Source: Neobacillus sp. OS1-2
GTDB taxonomy: Bacteria; Bacillota; Bacilli; Bacillales; Cytobacillaceae
Assembly: GCF_030915505.1 (NCBI RefSeq)
Contig: NZ_CP133265.1
Coordinates: 620,001 to 684,000 of the forward strand
Reading direction: 5' to 3'
DNA: 64,000 bases
Positions 38,605 through 47,025 of this stretch are shown piece by piece. Each line of letters opens with the position of its first letter. Position 1 is the first letter of the stretch. The notes under the pieces were generated by a model. That model searched no databases. It had not been told where the DNA came from and was given only the letters and a program-made list of their open reading frames with translations. The position numbers and the translations under genes are program-made.

Positions 38605-38995
38605 TTTTCCGTGCCTATTTAGGGGCTTGTGCCAGAGGTCGGGTTTGGGCGGCGCCCAAGGTTTTAAATAGGCATGGAATATGCTTGGGTGTGTTCTTTC
38701 CCCCTTTACCTGTTAAACTTGAAAGACTGACGGAAGCCTTTTTAAGTGCCTATTCAGTGCGCTGTCCGTCGGTGATTTTACGAAAACAGGTAAAGGCAAG
38801 GCAGTCAACGGGCTTGAAGTTTTTCAGCGAAGCGTTCTGAAAAAGTTTTGCGAGGTACGAGCAACCCTTGACTGACTTGTGGAGTGGGCTTCTCTTTTCG
38901 ATTTTATGGGTTTTGGGTGTGAGCTAGATGCATGGCTGCTCGCTATACTTAGGGCATGAACAAAAGCCGAAGGCCAGCCGAAGGGTTACACCCTT
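38605..38995 (+). ncRNA. Candidate large structured RNA (or origin structure)
   Basis: No reading frame of note, but many strong helices. They are: TGCCTATTTA 38612-38621 with 38665-38674 (10 bp), enclosing TTGGGC/GCCCAA 38645-38659; CCTTTACCTGTT 38703-38714 with 38785-38796 (12 bp), enclosing ACTGACGGA 38726-38734 with 38765-38773; CAAG plus AGTCAA plus GGG 38797-38812 with 38865-38879; TTTTTCAG 38820-38827 with CTGAAAAA 38837-38844; and GGGTGT 38915-38920 with 38988-38993. The transcript would be on the plus strand and may run to the hairpin at 39126-39150. Whether it acts as RNA or as folded origin DNA is open. Confidence 0.5.
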
Positions 38996-39125
38996 AATAC
39001 TATAATCCTTTAAGGGGCAGCATATTAGCTTTCCATTTTTAGGTTTCATATATATCTAAGCATCCCTTCTTACAGGGAACGGGTGGGCATGGAACGTCGT
39101 CTGAACCATTCACATGGATATTACT

Positions 39126-39152
39126 GCTCAGAGAAATTTGAGCTATTTTTTT
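39126..39152 (+). terminator. Candidate terminator of the structured region
   Basis: GCTCA (39126-39130) and TGAGC (39139-39143) form a short stem, then TATTTTTTT on the plus strand. Confidence 0.5.
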
Positions 39153-39217
39153 GCCTATATAGCGAAATTACTTCTACAATTAAAACGAGACTTGCCTTCC
39201 CCACTCTAGCCAACCTG

Positions 39218-39490
39218 TAAGTAGACACTTTCTGCTTTATGAAATTTGGCTTCCGAACAGTAGTATGTGTCCACCACAATCTTAGGTGCAAGAAGTTATC
39301 TTTATTTGCTCAATGGCTTCCGAGCAATATGGTATCTCCAACTCCACTTTGGTGCAGGAAGCTACTCTCCTTAATCCATATGGGTTGGCGGCAGTTAGAT
39401 ACCTCCTCCTCCTTTTGAATTATGGTGCGAGATACTTATCCTCCTTCTATTAGGGAATGGCTGCGTTGCAATAGACACCTACCAACTTAA
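39218..39490 (+). repeat. Four degenerate direct repeats of about 70 bp
   Basis: Shared landmarks recur in the same order. GGCTTCCG-like cores are at 39248, 39315, 39386 and 39459. TATCTCC/ACACC-type segments follow at about 39263, 39331, 39398 and 39472. GGTGC is at 39285, 39351 and 39424. Spacing is 66-74 bases. Copies are only partly identical. Position just upstream of an initiator candidate would fit iterons. Confidence 0.55.
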
Positions 39491-39509
39491 ATGGAGGATG
39501 TCTTTAATG

Positions 39510-39577
39510 CAGATAAAGGTATTGGCAGTCATCTTCCATTGACTAGTTTTATAGTCAGATGGGTTGCTACCTTTCTG
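39510..39577 (+). other. 68-nt extended imperfect hairpin
   Basis: CAG and AAAGGTA (39510-39521) pair with TACCTTT and CTG (39568-39577). The inner GCA/TGC and CAT/ATG pairs lead to TGACTA (39540-39545) and TAGTCA (39552-39557) around a 6-nt loop. No T-run follows, so it is not a terminator. It could be an origin or transfer structure. Confidence 0.65.
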
Positions 39578-39644
39578 TTTGGAATAATATATGCATCATT
39601 TAGGAGGCTAAAGGAGATAACTAAACATACAAATCCCCCTCAAT

Positions 39645-39672
39645 TTGACTCTTATTATATATAAGCTATCAT
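39645..39672 (+). promoter_or_regulatory. Promoter of the 39731 gene
   Basis: TTGACT (39645-39650) and TATCAT (39667-39672) with a 16-nt spacer. Confidence 0.5.
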
Positions 39673-39730
39673 ACCTCCGTTTTTACTACTAAGGGTCATG
39701 GTAGGGGGGAATTAAAGGAGGAACCTATAG

Positions 39731-40753
39731 ATGAACCAAGTAACATTGAATCATGAGCAATTCTGTATCTTCGTTAAGTGGAGTAGCAATCACGCACTAA
39801 ACCAGATAGTGGAGGACAGGCTGGATAAGCTTAGAGACATGGGTATGCTGGAAGTCACCACACAGGGTAGAGGTAAGAAGGCTACATACACATTCATGAT
39901 ACCTGATGGATTCTGGAGACTTATTCTAATACCATCCATGTCTTTTAGGGAATGGGGTGCGGAGTACCTTAACATCCTGATTGAAGGCAAAGGTGTCCAT
40001 AAAGCAGAGGGAGGCATCTTAGTGAAGTTCAGTTCTGAAATCATGAAAGAACTAGCTGAGAAATACAAACAGGATTATGAAAGCGTTAAGTCTACATGCC
40101 GTCGTATCCGAGACGTACTAAAGGAAAATGGGTATATCAGTATGGATGACCCATCCGTTGCAAAGAGTCACCGAGTAAAAAGTAAGAAAACTGGCGAATG
40201 GATGACTGGCACCTACGCACTCATGAAGGATGCAGAAGCCCGTGCAGAGTGGAAGAATTTCTTCGACATTAAACTGGCCCATTATCAATTAATTATGCCA
40301 GATGCCAAGACGGTACCCAATTATCTGATTGCTGCGGAAGCTTCTCGTATATACCGCTCCGATATGGCACGTTGGTTAGATGTTGCATACTACCGAGTAG
40401 CCAAGAGAACCTATGTATCAGACAATATGACGGCTGACATCAACTTTGCAAAATTTACATTCTTAGAAACCTTGGATATGGGGATTGTACGTAATGAGCT
40501 TGAACGCCGCCAAGAACAATACAAGCGGATGATGGCTGAACGTATGGAGCGGGAAAAACGCAGGAAGGAATTGGAGAAATCTCAGATACCTTCATTGAAG
40601 GAACGCAAAGCTCTACAAGCGCAGATTACACAAGCCGTACAGACAACTTACCGTCGAACAAGAGGCATGACCCCAGAGGAGCAGGAATCATGGGACAAAA
40701 TGATTGAGATGACCGTTGGGTCTATCGCGACCGAAGTAGATGAAGAAGAATAA
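39731..40753 (+). CDS. Candidate replication initiator / winged-helix DNA-binding protein
   Basis: 340 residues from ATG 39731, after TTAAAGGAGG. The N-terminus reads like a winged helix (about 14-55, NHALNQIVEDRLDKLRDMGMLEVTTQGRGKKATYTF). A second similar helical unit follows at about 95-125 (YESVKSTCRRIRDVLKENGYI). Residues 245-290 form a highly charged coiled coil. No nuclease or ATPase motif is seen. Tandem DNA-binding units plus upstream repeats and a hairpin suggest an initiator or partition protein, but I do not recognise the family and a transcription factor is equally possible. Confidence 0.6.
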   Translation: MNQVTLNHEQFCIFVKWSSNHALNQIVEDRLDKLRDMGMLEVTTQGRGKKATYTFMIPDGFWRLILIPSMSFREWGAEYLNILIEGKGVHKAEGGILVKFSSEIMKELAEKYKQDYESVKSTCRRIRDVLKENGYISMDDPSVAKSHRVKSKKTGEWMTGTYALMKDAEARAEWKNFFDIKLAHYQLIMPDAKTVPNYLIAAEASRIYRSDMARWLDVAYYRVAKRTYVSDNMTADINFAKFTFLETLDMGIVRNELERRQEQYKRMMAERMEREKRRKELEKSQIPSLKERKALQAQITQAVQTTYRRTRGMTPEEQESWDKMIEMTVGSIATEVDEEE

Positions 40754-40828
40754 CACGGGACCTCTCCAGCCCCTTCAAACATACAAAATATTTGCCTTCA
40801 CTTTAAATAAAGAAATGAGGAATCCCAT

Positions 40829-41473
40829 ATGATTAATTTAACTAAGGGAGTAACGATTTCTTCGCATAATATAATTGATGTATTATCTATGGAGTATCCG
40901 TTTTTCATCAATGAAAGAGACAATAATGTCGAATTCGCCTCTAGCTTTCCAAATATGATGTACACTTTATGGGGCTATATATGTACCTACAGGAAATTTC
41001 CAACCCAAAGTGCATTTGTTGCATTTTACCTGCTAGTTCATCAAGAAGCATTAAAAGGATATAATGAGACAGCCGTTACAGCCCGTTTACTACGCTCTTA
41101 TCCTTCCCTTGCACGGGAAATTCACTTTTTCCAATTAGTGAAAGAATCAAATGAATTTAACCAGGTTTCCTACTGTTCATATGATGATGTAGAGGGTGGA
41201 GTAGATTTTAAAGTCACATTAGGTGGCATAGAATACAACATTTGCTGTTATGTAGAGACCCAACGTTCTTTATGGTTTCGTAATAAGAAGGGCTTTCGGC
41301 ACAAAAATCCTGTCATGAATGCAATTGAAATGCCGCTAAACCTTTCGGAAGGTAAGAAAGTTGGTAATTGGATTGTTTATGATAAGGCGCAGGTCGAACT
41401 ACTTCTAAACAAGGTGATAAATTATGCTTGGGTTCATTATGGACAGCATCCATTGGAACTACTGTCCAGCTAG
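40829..41473 (+). CDS. Hypothetical element protein, 214 residues
   Basis: Starts at ATG 40829 with AAATGAGGAATCC upstream, 75 bases after the initiator candidate on the same strand. Soluble, mixed alpha/beta, with no signal peptide or membrane segment. A segment around residues 125-160 (GGVDFKVTLGGIEYNICCYVETQRSLWFRNKK) has alternating strands and charged residues. It faintly resembles a nuclease core, but this is too weak to call. It ends at a bidirectional terminator shared with the integrase gene. Function unknown. Confidence 0.7.
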   Translation: MINLTKGVTISSHNIIDVLSMEYPFFINERDNNVEFASSFPNMMYTLWGYICTYRKFPTQSAFVAFYLLVHQEALKGYNETAVTARLLRSYPSLAREIHFFQLVKESNEFNQVSYCSYDDVEGGVDFKVTLGGIEYNICCYVETQRSLWFRNKKGFRHKNPVMNAIEMPLNLSEGKKVGNWIVYDKAQVELLLNKVINYAWVHYGQHPLELLSS

Positions 41474-41497
41474 AAAAAAAAGCCCACCCAAACAATT

Positions 41498-41538
41498 AAA
41501 AAGCCACCTGATTATTAACTCTCCTCAGATGGCTTTCC
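41498..41538. terminator. Bidirectional terminator between the 214-residue gene and the integrase gene
   Basis: AAGCCA-c-CTGA (41501-41511) pairs with TCAG-a-TGGCTT (41525-41535). The minus side ends in TTTTTAATT. Confidence 0.75.
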
Positions 41539-41619
41539 TATGTTATCCCTTAATAATTCTTTCTACAGGAGGAAACTTACTTTAATGACTTTGTTTAATA
41601 GAAAATGTGTATAATTTGT

Positions 41620-42657
41620 TTATTCATTGTCATTGCTACCTAAATAGGTGCGAAGGTTATTTGCCACTTCATCGACATCTAAATAAAGATATTTAGTTGT
41701 AACTGATATGTCGCTATGTCCCAATGCCTTGGATATCACTGCAACATTTGCCCCTTTATCAAGCAATGATTTGGCAAAACCCCTTCTTAATGCATGAGGA
41801 TTGATGTTCTTTAATCCGTACATCTTGGAATACTTATTTAGCCGCTTCTGAATGTTATTATGTGTTGGGGAGGTTGAAACACAATCACCGTATTTTGTAA
41901 TAAATACCAAGCTATTTCTCTTTCCATATCCCCTTCTAATTACCGAATTTTGTTTTATAAGTACGCCTAACAGCTGTTTCAGTAAGTCATCAAAAGGTAA
42001 TTTAATTTGCTGATGATTTTTCATTATGCTGCCTTCCAAATTTAACACATTGTTTTTGAAGTCTATATGTTGTTCTTCAAGTTGAGTCAATGTATTTATT
42101 CGAATACCTGTTTTATACATCACTAGGACGGCTACAGCATCCCTTAGCTGAATGAAATTGCTTAAGTCTAGTAAAGACAGCAATACCTTAACATCACGCT
42201 CTGTTGCCCCTTCTTTAACCTTTTGGTCAACCCTTATATTAATGGTTTTCCAAAACTTTATTTGAATCCAACCGTTATCAAAGCAGCGGGAAAGGAAAGC
42301 TTTAAGACACTTTAATCTTGTTAATTTGGTCTGGTTACTAACATTCATACTATCTAACCATTTATAAATATCTTCTGCGGTAATATCCGCTACATTTTTT
42401 ACTCTAGTTATTCTTTGAAAATGCTCTACATGAAGCACATAATCGCTTATGGTACGGCTTCTATTGCCGCTTACCTTCATTTGCCTTGTAATAATGTCAA
42501 GTACATCTGAAATCAACATTGAGTCATTATTTACCTCATGCTGTTTTGTTTTTTTCTTTGCCTTTGCTTTTGAAGCGTTCGAACTAGGAACAGTTAATTC
42601 ATCCAATAATCCATTTACATCCACTTCAACATCAAATAATCCTTTTCTTTTGGTCAT
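41620..42657 (-). CDS. int: Tyrosine recombinase / element integrase
   Basis: 345 residues from ATG 42657, 7 nt after AGGAGG; the longer frame to 42693 lacks a site. A core-binding SAM-like domain (about 55-150) precedes the catalytic domain. The active-site residues are Arg in YKTGIRINTL, His and Arg in HALRRGF, His in LGHSD, and the tyrosine nucleophile in TTKYLYLD near residue 325. It sits 128 bases from the intact tRNA-Arg, the usual place for the integrase of a tRNA-targeted element. No excisionase gene is recognised nearby. Confidence 0.95.
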   Translation of the reverse strand: MTKRKGLFDVEVDVNGLLDELTVPSSNASKAKAKKKTKQHEVNNDSMLISDVLDIITRQMKVSGNRSRTISDYVLHVEHFQRITRVKNVADITAEDIYKWLDSMNVSNQTKLTRLKCLKAFLSRCFDNGWIQIKFWKTINIRVDQKVKEGATERDVKVLLSLLDLSNFIQLRDAVAVLVMYKTGIRINTLTQLEEQHIDFKNNVLNLEGSIMKNHQQIKLPFDDLLKQLLGVLIKQNSVIRRGYGKRNSLVFITKYGDCVSTSPTHNNIQKRLNKYSKMYGLKNINPHALRRGFAKSLLDKGANVAVISKALGHSDISVTTKYLYLDVDEVANNLRTYLGSNDNE

Positions 42658-42784
42658 AAAAAAACCTCCTATATCGCAAATGATATAAGCCAATAATCGG
42701 TGTAATTTCTTACATGACCGTTATACTGACCGTTTCACTAAACGATATAAAAGGTTGATAAATTGCGGTGTATGTAGTGTTTTG

Positions 42785-42841
42785 ATGGCGTCCCAGGAGA
42801 GATTCGAACTCCCGACCGTACGCTTAGAAGGCGTATGCTCT
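42785..42841 (-). repeat. attL: 57-bp direct repeat within tRNA-Arg
   Basis: Perfect copy of 26901-26957. It supplies the 3' part of the functional tRNA, so in this reading the element brought the sequence that rebuilds the gene. A further TATGTAGT just outside the repeat is also shared by both ends. Confidence 0.93.
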
Positions 42842-42862
42842 ATCCGGCTGAGCTACTGGGAC
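42786..42862 (-). tRNA. tRNA-Arg, anticodon TCT
   Basis: 77 nt with encoded CCA. The acceptor GTCCCAG pairs with CTGGGAC. The D-arm is AGCTC..GAGC, the anticodon arm TACGC-CTTCTAA-GCGTA and the T-arm GGGAG-TTCGAAT-CTCTC. It is the integration target of the element and remains complete. Confidence 0.95.
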
Positions 42863-42888
42863 ATATTCATGTATCAAAGACAAGATTT

Positions 42889-42917
42889 ATTATATTATCC
42901 AACTACCATAAAGTCAA
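42889..42917 (-). promoter_or_regulatory. tRNA-Arg promoter
   Basis: TTGACT (42917-42912) and TATAAT (42894-42889) with a 17-nt spacer, about 27 bases before the tRNA 5' end. Confidence 0.8.
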
Positions 42918-42942
42918 CAGGTTTTTAATTCTTTTTTCAATA

Positions 42943-42973
42943 ATAAAAGTGGGAGGATTTCTCCCACTTTTAT
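42943..42973 (-). terminator. Terminator after ysnB
   Basis: AAAAGTGGGAG (42945-42955) and CTCCCACTTTT (42961-42971) form a perfect 11-bp stem with a 5-nt loop. Confidence 0.9.
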
Positions 42974-43485
42974 TATTGTGCAAATTCACGGGCAAGGTCT
43001 GTCAATTCCCGCCCATTTATCTCAAACACAGATAGCTTGATTTTATTGTCTTGTAAATCAAGAATAACATATGTTTTTTCTAAACGCTCACGCGGGAGTC
43101 GAATGCTGCCGGGATTTAGAAATAAGACTCCATCAATCAATTCTGCTCCTAATATATGCGAGTGGCCAAAGCAGACGATATTCGCATTTACTTCTGAGGC
43201 CTTATATTTTACATTCATTAACGTAGATTTCACCGAGTAACGATGGCCATGGGTTATGAAGAACTTTTTCCCGGCCACCTCTGAAGTAGTGTCCAGTGGA
43301 TACCCACCGCCAAAATCACAATTCCCCATCACGGTCAAGTAACCTAATATTGCCTTGTCGTCCGGCATCAGCTCTGAATCACCGCAGTGAATCATTAAAT
43401 CAACTTCGTTTAGATGTCTTTCTCTTAAGACCTCGAGTTCCTTCGTCAATCCGTGGCTATCACTGACAACTAACACCTTGCTCAT
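42973..43485 (-). CDS. ysnB: YfcE/MJ0936-type metallophosphoesterase
   Basis: 170 residues. Calcineurin-like phosphoesterase fold with metal-binding motifs SDSHG (8-12), HCGD near 34-37, [13 protein letters not shown] and GHSHI. It should hydrolyse phosphodiesters; the natural substrate is not known. It follows rdgB with a 4-base overlap, the Bacillus order rph-rdgB-ysnB. Confidence 0.92.
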   Translation of the reverse strand: MSKVLVVSDSHGLTKELEVLRERHLNEVDLMIHCGDSELMPDDKAILGYLTVMGNCDFGGGYPLDTTSEVAGKKFFITHGHRYSVKSTLMNVKYKASEVNANIVCFGHSHILGAELIDGVLFLNPGSIRLPRERLEKTYVILDLQDNKIKLSVFEINGRELTDLAREFAQ

Positions 43486-44093
43486 AATTGGCCTGCTCCT
43501 TCTAGAATAGAATCAAGGATCACATCAAGCTGCTTTAGGGCATTGGCACGGTGGCTGATGCTATTCTTTTCATCTGCAGATAGCTCTGCCATGGACCTGC
43601 CTTTTTCCGGCACATAAAAAACAGGATCATAGCCAAAGCCATTCGAGCCACAGCGCTCTTCCAAAATTCGACCTTCGCAGGTGCCTGACACCGTCCTTGT
43701 TTCTTGACCTGGCATGCTAATGGCTAATGCACAATAGAATCTCGCAGATCTCTCGCTTTTAGGTACACCCTGTAATTCCGATAATACCTTATCAGTATTG
43801 TTTTGATCATTTTTTGGCTCGCCAGCATAACGCGCCGAATAGATTCCTGGTCTGCCGTCAAGGGCGTCTACGATTAGTCCAGAATCATCGCCAATGACCA
43901 TTTTATTAAGCTTCTTAGATACCGAATCAGCTTTAAGGATAGCATTTTCTTCAAAGGATGTGCCTGTTTCCTCTACATCTGGGATCTCTGGGTAATCAAG
44001 CAATGTCCGTACTTGGATCCCTCTGTTTGAAAAAATTTGTTCAAATTCCCGAGCCTTACCGGGATTCTTCGTTGCAATAATGACTTCCTTCAT
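43482..44093 (-). CDS. rdgB: dITP/XTP pyrophosphatase (RdgB/HAM1 family)
   Basis: 203 residues. It removes non-canonical purine nucleoside triphosphates such as dITP and XTP before they enter DNA or RNA. The N-terminal [11 protein letters not shown] (substrate binding), [11 protein letters not shown] and the late SHRANAL motif are intact. It lies 78 bases after rph and overlaps ysnB. Confidence 0.96.
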   Translation of the reverse strand: MKEVIIATKNPGKAREFEQIFSNRGIQVRTLLDYPEIPDVEETGTSFEENAILKADSVSKKLNKMVIGDDSGLIVDALDGRPGIYSARYAGEPKNDQNNTDKVLSELQGVPKSERSARFYCALAISMPGQETRTVSGTCEGRILEERCGSNGFGYDPVFYVPEKGRSMAELSADEKNSISHRANALKQLDVILDSILEGAGQL

Positions 44094-44171
44094 AGTAATC
44101 TCCTCTTATTCTAGACTTCTTCTTTTATGGGTCTAACGACAGTAACCACACAACATAACTCATTCAGCAAC

Positions 44172-44927
44172 CTATTTCTTCCGCCTGCCCTCAATCTTTC
44201 GGATAATATCCTCACCCAATGCAGCTTTTTGCTGCTCAAAGAGCTCCATGAGACCCTCCTGTGCTACCTGCAGGAGGCCTTGAAGCTGATCATAGGAAAA
44301 GGTTGATTCTTCGCCAGTCCCCTGTAGTTCTACAAATTCGCCGTTTCCGGTCATTACGACATTCATATCGACGTGCGCCTTGGAATCCTCTGCATAATTT
44401 AAATCAAGAACAAGATTGCCATTCGCCAAAATTCCTACGCTTGTCGCTGCTAAATAATCGGTAATCGGGAACTTTGAAAATGACTTTTTCTCAGCTAGTG
44501 CATGTAAAGCAAGTGTCATGGCAACAAATGCACCGGTGATGGAGGCAGTACGTGTACCGCCATCTGCCTGAATAACATCACAATCAATCCAAACGGTTCG
44601 CTCGCCAATGGCACCAAGATCTACAATTGCGCGAAGGGCGCGGCCAATTAACCGCTGAATCTCCATCGTGCGACCGGACACCTTTCCTTTCGAGGATTCG
44701 CGAATGTTTCTTGATTCTGTTGCCCTTGGGAGCATCGAATATTCGGCTGTGATCCAGCCTTTGCCTTCGCCTCTCATAAAGTGAGGAACACGGTCTTCAA
44801 TGCTCGCAGTACATATAACCTTTGTATTTCCTACAGATATAAGGACAGAACCTTCTGGATGCATCAAATAATTAGTTTCAATATGTATCGGTCTTAGCTG
44901 TGAAGGCTCTCTACCATCAACGCGCAT
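44172..44927 (-). CDS. rph: Ribonuclease PH
   Basis: 251 residues. Phosphate-dependent 3' exonuclease that trims tRNA precursors. The N-terminal [13 protein letters not shown], the phosphate-binding RxxR region ([16 protein letters not shown]) and [19 protein letters not shown] are intact, and the length is normal. It heads rph-rdgB-ysnB. Confidence 0.97.
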   Translation of the reverse strand: MRVDGREPSQLRPIHIETNYLMHPEGSVLISVGNTKVICTASIEDRVPHFMRGEGKGWITAEYSMLPRATESRNIRESSKGKVSGRTMEIQRLIGRALRAIVDLGAIGERTVWIDCDVIQADGGTRTASITGAFVAMTLALHALAEKKSFSKFPITDYLAATSVGILANGNLVLDLNYAEDSKAHVDMNVVMTGNGEFVELQGTGEESTFSYDQLQGLLQVAQEGLMELFEQQKAALGEDIIRKIEGRRKK

Positions 44928-44957
44928 TCAAAATTCCTCCTTTAAAAATTTTCAAAT

Positions 44958-44993
44958 AAAGAAGAGGCGGCACTAAAGGGCCAACCTCTTTCA
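44958..44993 (-). terminator. gerM terminator
   Basis: AAGAGG with inner GGC pairs with GCC and CCTCTT on the minus strand, followed by a T-rich tail. Confidence 0.65.
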
Positions 44994-45025
44994 TTGTCAC
45001 TATATAGTATAACAAAAATATTTTT

Positions 45026-46081
45026 TTAAAAACTACCTGTATTGACTTTTTCTGGACGAGTGACTGGCTCTGATACTTTTTTGCCTTTATCATTTTTTAT
45101 CTCTGCTTTACCGTCCACCTGAACAGCCACTTTTTCCACTCCCTGCTGCTCGGTTAAGGAAAGGACGATTGCATCTAGTAAAGATTGTGAAACTTCCTTT
45201 TTATCGAAACTGTCATAAATATTCTTATTGAAGTTCAAAGTAACGACTCCATCTTTATAGGTTGGTGCCTCAAGCAGTTTCGCGTCAGAGACAAACTCGG
45301 AAACAAGCGTTGATTTTGCACTAGGCCCTTTAATTAGTTCATTGACGACCGCAGCATATTGATCCTTCTCGTTATTGCTGATCCGGCGGGTGACCGGAAC
45401 GTAGTAGTATGAGCCCTCTTCACCACCAATATAATAAACGGTGACTGGCTTCGTATTCGTGATATCGACGACATCATTCGTATCAATATTTATTCCTGTT
45501 GCTCTTGATAGATTTTGGCTGATAGGTGTGCCGTTGACAGGCATTTCCGTTAGTTCATGCCCGTTCATTTGCAGCTTGACCGTTTTAACATTATCAAATT
45601 GTGTCAAGGTCCACGTGACAGATTGGAGTATTTTCTCCTCATCTTCCGGTTTGTAGTCCTTAAATTCTTTTGAAAAATTAACGGTAGCGACGCCTGTGTC
45701 TTTTTCAATGTTGACAGATAGGGTGGTATCCTCAGGAAGGACAGCTCTAAAACCATTAGGAATCATGTCAGTCCCTTGACCATTTGCGACTAAATATTCA
45801 AGTGCTTGTTTGGCAACTGAGGTTGTTTTCGGCAGGTTTAATGTTTGCGGCACGACATAGCCATCTTTATCAATTAAGTATAGTTCTGTCTTTATGGCGT
45901 TTTCTACCTTACTTTTTTCTTTCGTCGCCGTTTCCTTACTGACTGGTTTATTGGTAACAGTTACACTTTTTGGCGGATCAATTTTCTTTTGTGTTTCACC
46001 GCCAAACAATCCACAACCCGAAAGCAGCACGGCTGAACCAAGCATGGTTACACCTAGGATTTTCGCTTTATTTTTAGACAC
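45026..46081 (-). CDS. gerM: GerM, sporulation/germination lipoprotein with two GMN domains
   Basis: 351 residues. A lipoprotein signal with lipobox LLSGC (Cys23) anchors it outside the membrane. Two GerMN domains follow (about 65-190 and 215-335), each with the VNFSKEF / LNFNKNIY type core. In B. subtilis GerM is a mother-cell protein at the channel between mother cell and forespore and is needed for efficient sporulation and germination. It lies between racE and rph, as in that species. Confidence 0.93.
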   Translation of the reverse strand: MSKNKAKILGVTMLGSAVLLSGCGLFGGETQKKIDPPKSVTVTNKPVSKETATKEKSKVENAIKTELYLIDKDGYVVPQTLNLPKTTSVAKQALEYLVANGQGTDMIPNGFRAVLPEDTTLSVNIEKDTGVATVNFSKEFKDYKPEDEEKILQSVTWTLTQFDNVKTVKLQMNGHELTEMPVNGTPISQNLSRATGINIDTNDVVDITNTKPVTVYYIGGEEGSYYYVPVTRRISNNEKDQYAAVVNELIKGPSAKSTLVSEFVSDAKLLEAPTYKDGVVTLNFNKNIYDSFDKKEVSQSLLDAIVLSLTEQQGVEKVAVQVDGKAEIKNDKGKKVSEPVTRPEKVNTGSF

Positions 46082-46182
46082 ATTAATTCCCCCCTAAGAC
46101 AGTTTGTACTATCATGTATACGAGCTTTATGAAAAATTAGACCGCATTAGGAAAGAAAATAGGACAAATTTTTTTGGGCGAA

Positions 46183-46211
46183 ACTAAAAGCCCTATCTAA
46201 TTGATAGAGCT
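46183..46211 (-). terminator. racE terminator
   Basis: AGCtCTATC and GATAGgGCT form a stem with one mismatch, followed by TTTTAGTTT on the minus strand, 6 bases past the racE stop. Confidence 0.65.
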
Positions 46212-46216
46212 CCATT

Positions 46217-47011
46217 TCATAGTTTTATTTTTTTTACATTGTCCACGGGGATGCCAAGCCACTGAGAGGCAATTTTTGAAAAAAGCGATTTAGAGCCTGT
46301 TGTGTAAAATTCATGCTTCGGCTCAACCTCTGAATCATCCAGCTGCCCGTTATATTGAAGAATCGCACTAATCTCACGAGCTGTTTCATCACCAGAACTA
46401 ATAACCTGTACGCTTTCGCCCATTACGTTTTTTACAAGTGGTTCAAGCAATGGATAATGGGTACACCCCAAAATCAATGTATCTAAATTTTGATCCAATA
46501 GGGGTGCCAACGCTTCATCTACAATCCTTTCGGCAATCAGCCCGTTGTATTCACCGCTTTCCACTAGAGGGACAAACTTCGGACACGCATGACTCGTAAC
46601 AAAAAGCCGGCTGTTTAGCGATTTCAAAGCCTTCTCATACGCACCACTTTTAACTGTACCTACAGTGCCAATAATACCAACCCGATAATTCTTTGTCCGC
46701 TTAATGGCGGCACGTGCCCCTGGATTAATGACCCCAAGGACGGGGATAGACAATTCCTTGCGAATTTCATCAAGGGCAGCGGCAGTTGCAGTATTGCAGG
46801 CAATCACAAGCATTTTTATATTTTTTTTCAATAAAAAGGTGGTCAATTCCCATGTGAACTTCTTTACTTCATTCCTTGTTCTCGGACCATATGGACAGCG
46901 AGCTGTATCCCCCAAATAAATAATTTTCTCATTTGGAAGCTGTCTAATAATCTCTTTGGCAACGGTTAATCCACCGACACCGGAATCAATAACGCCTATT
47001 GGTTGTTTCAA
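46217..47011 (-). CDS. racE: Glutamate racemase
   Basis: 264 residues. Makes D-glutamate for peptidoglycan. The two catalytic cysteines are in [11 protein letters not shown] (about 73) and LGCTHYPLL (about 184). The N-terminal DSGVGGLTV and [11 protein letters not shown] motifs are intact. It follows the MarR gene by 14 bases and is probably cotranscribed with it. Confidence 0.96.
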   Translation of the reverse strand: MKQPIGVIDSGVGGLTVAKEIIRQLPNEKIIYLGDTARCPYGPRTRNEVKKFTWELTTFLLKKNIKMLVIACNTATAAALDEIRKELSIPVLGVINPGARAAIKRTKNYRVGIIGTVGTVKSGAYEKALKSLNSRLFVTSHACPKFVPLVESGEYNGLIAERIVDEALAPLLDQNLDTLILGCTHYPLLEPLVKNVMGESVQVISSGDETAREISAILQYNGQLDDSEVEPKHEFYTTGSKSLFSKIASQWLGIPVDNVKKIKL

Positions 47012-47025
47012 ACATCTCGCCTCAT

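Larger units (their letters stand above)
26901..42841. mobile_element. Integrative element of about 15.9 kb in tRNA-Arg
   Basis: Bounded by 57-bp perfect direct repeats made of the tRNA-Arg 3' end, with a tyrosine integrase beside the intact tRNA copy. Content is accessory: a type I restriction-modification system, an unassigned P-loop ATPase, a metallopeptidase remnant, a serine recombinase, RadC, an XRE repressor, an initiator candidate, an unknown gene and 1.1 kb of structured non-coding DNA. There is no relaxase, coupling ATPase, capsid or terminase gene, so it is neither a complete conjugative element nor a prophage. The flanking host genes (YsoA-like and ysnB) are those near each other in B. 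subtilis, which supports insertion. Confidence 0.93.

Noticed and set aside
38605..39155. Retron or group II intron
   Set aside because: No reverse transcriptase gene in the element, and no domain V-like hairpin or intron boundary motif is visible.
39218..39490. Integron attC array
   Set aside because: No integron integrase, and the GTTRRRY/RYYYAAC core pairs are not consistently present.
39491..39664. 57-codon frame with a hydrophobic middle crossing the 68-nt hairpin
   Set aside because: No ribosome site before its ATG, an in-frame stop directly upstream, and the hairpin symmetry explains the sequence better.
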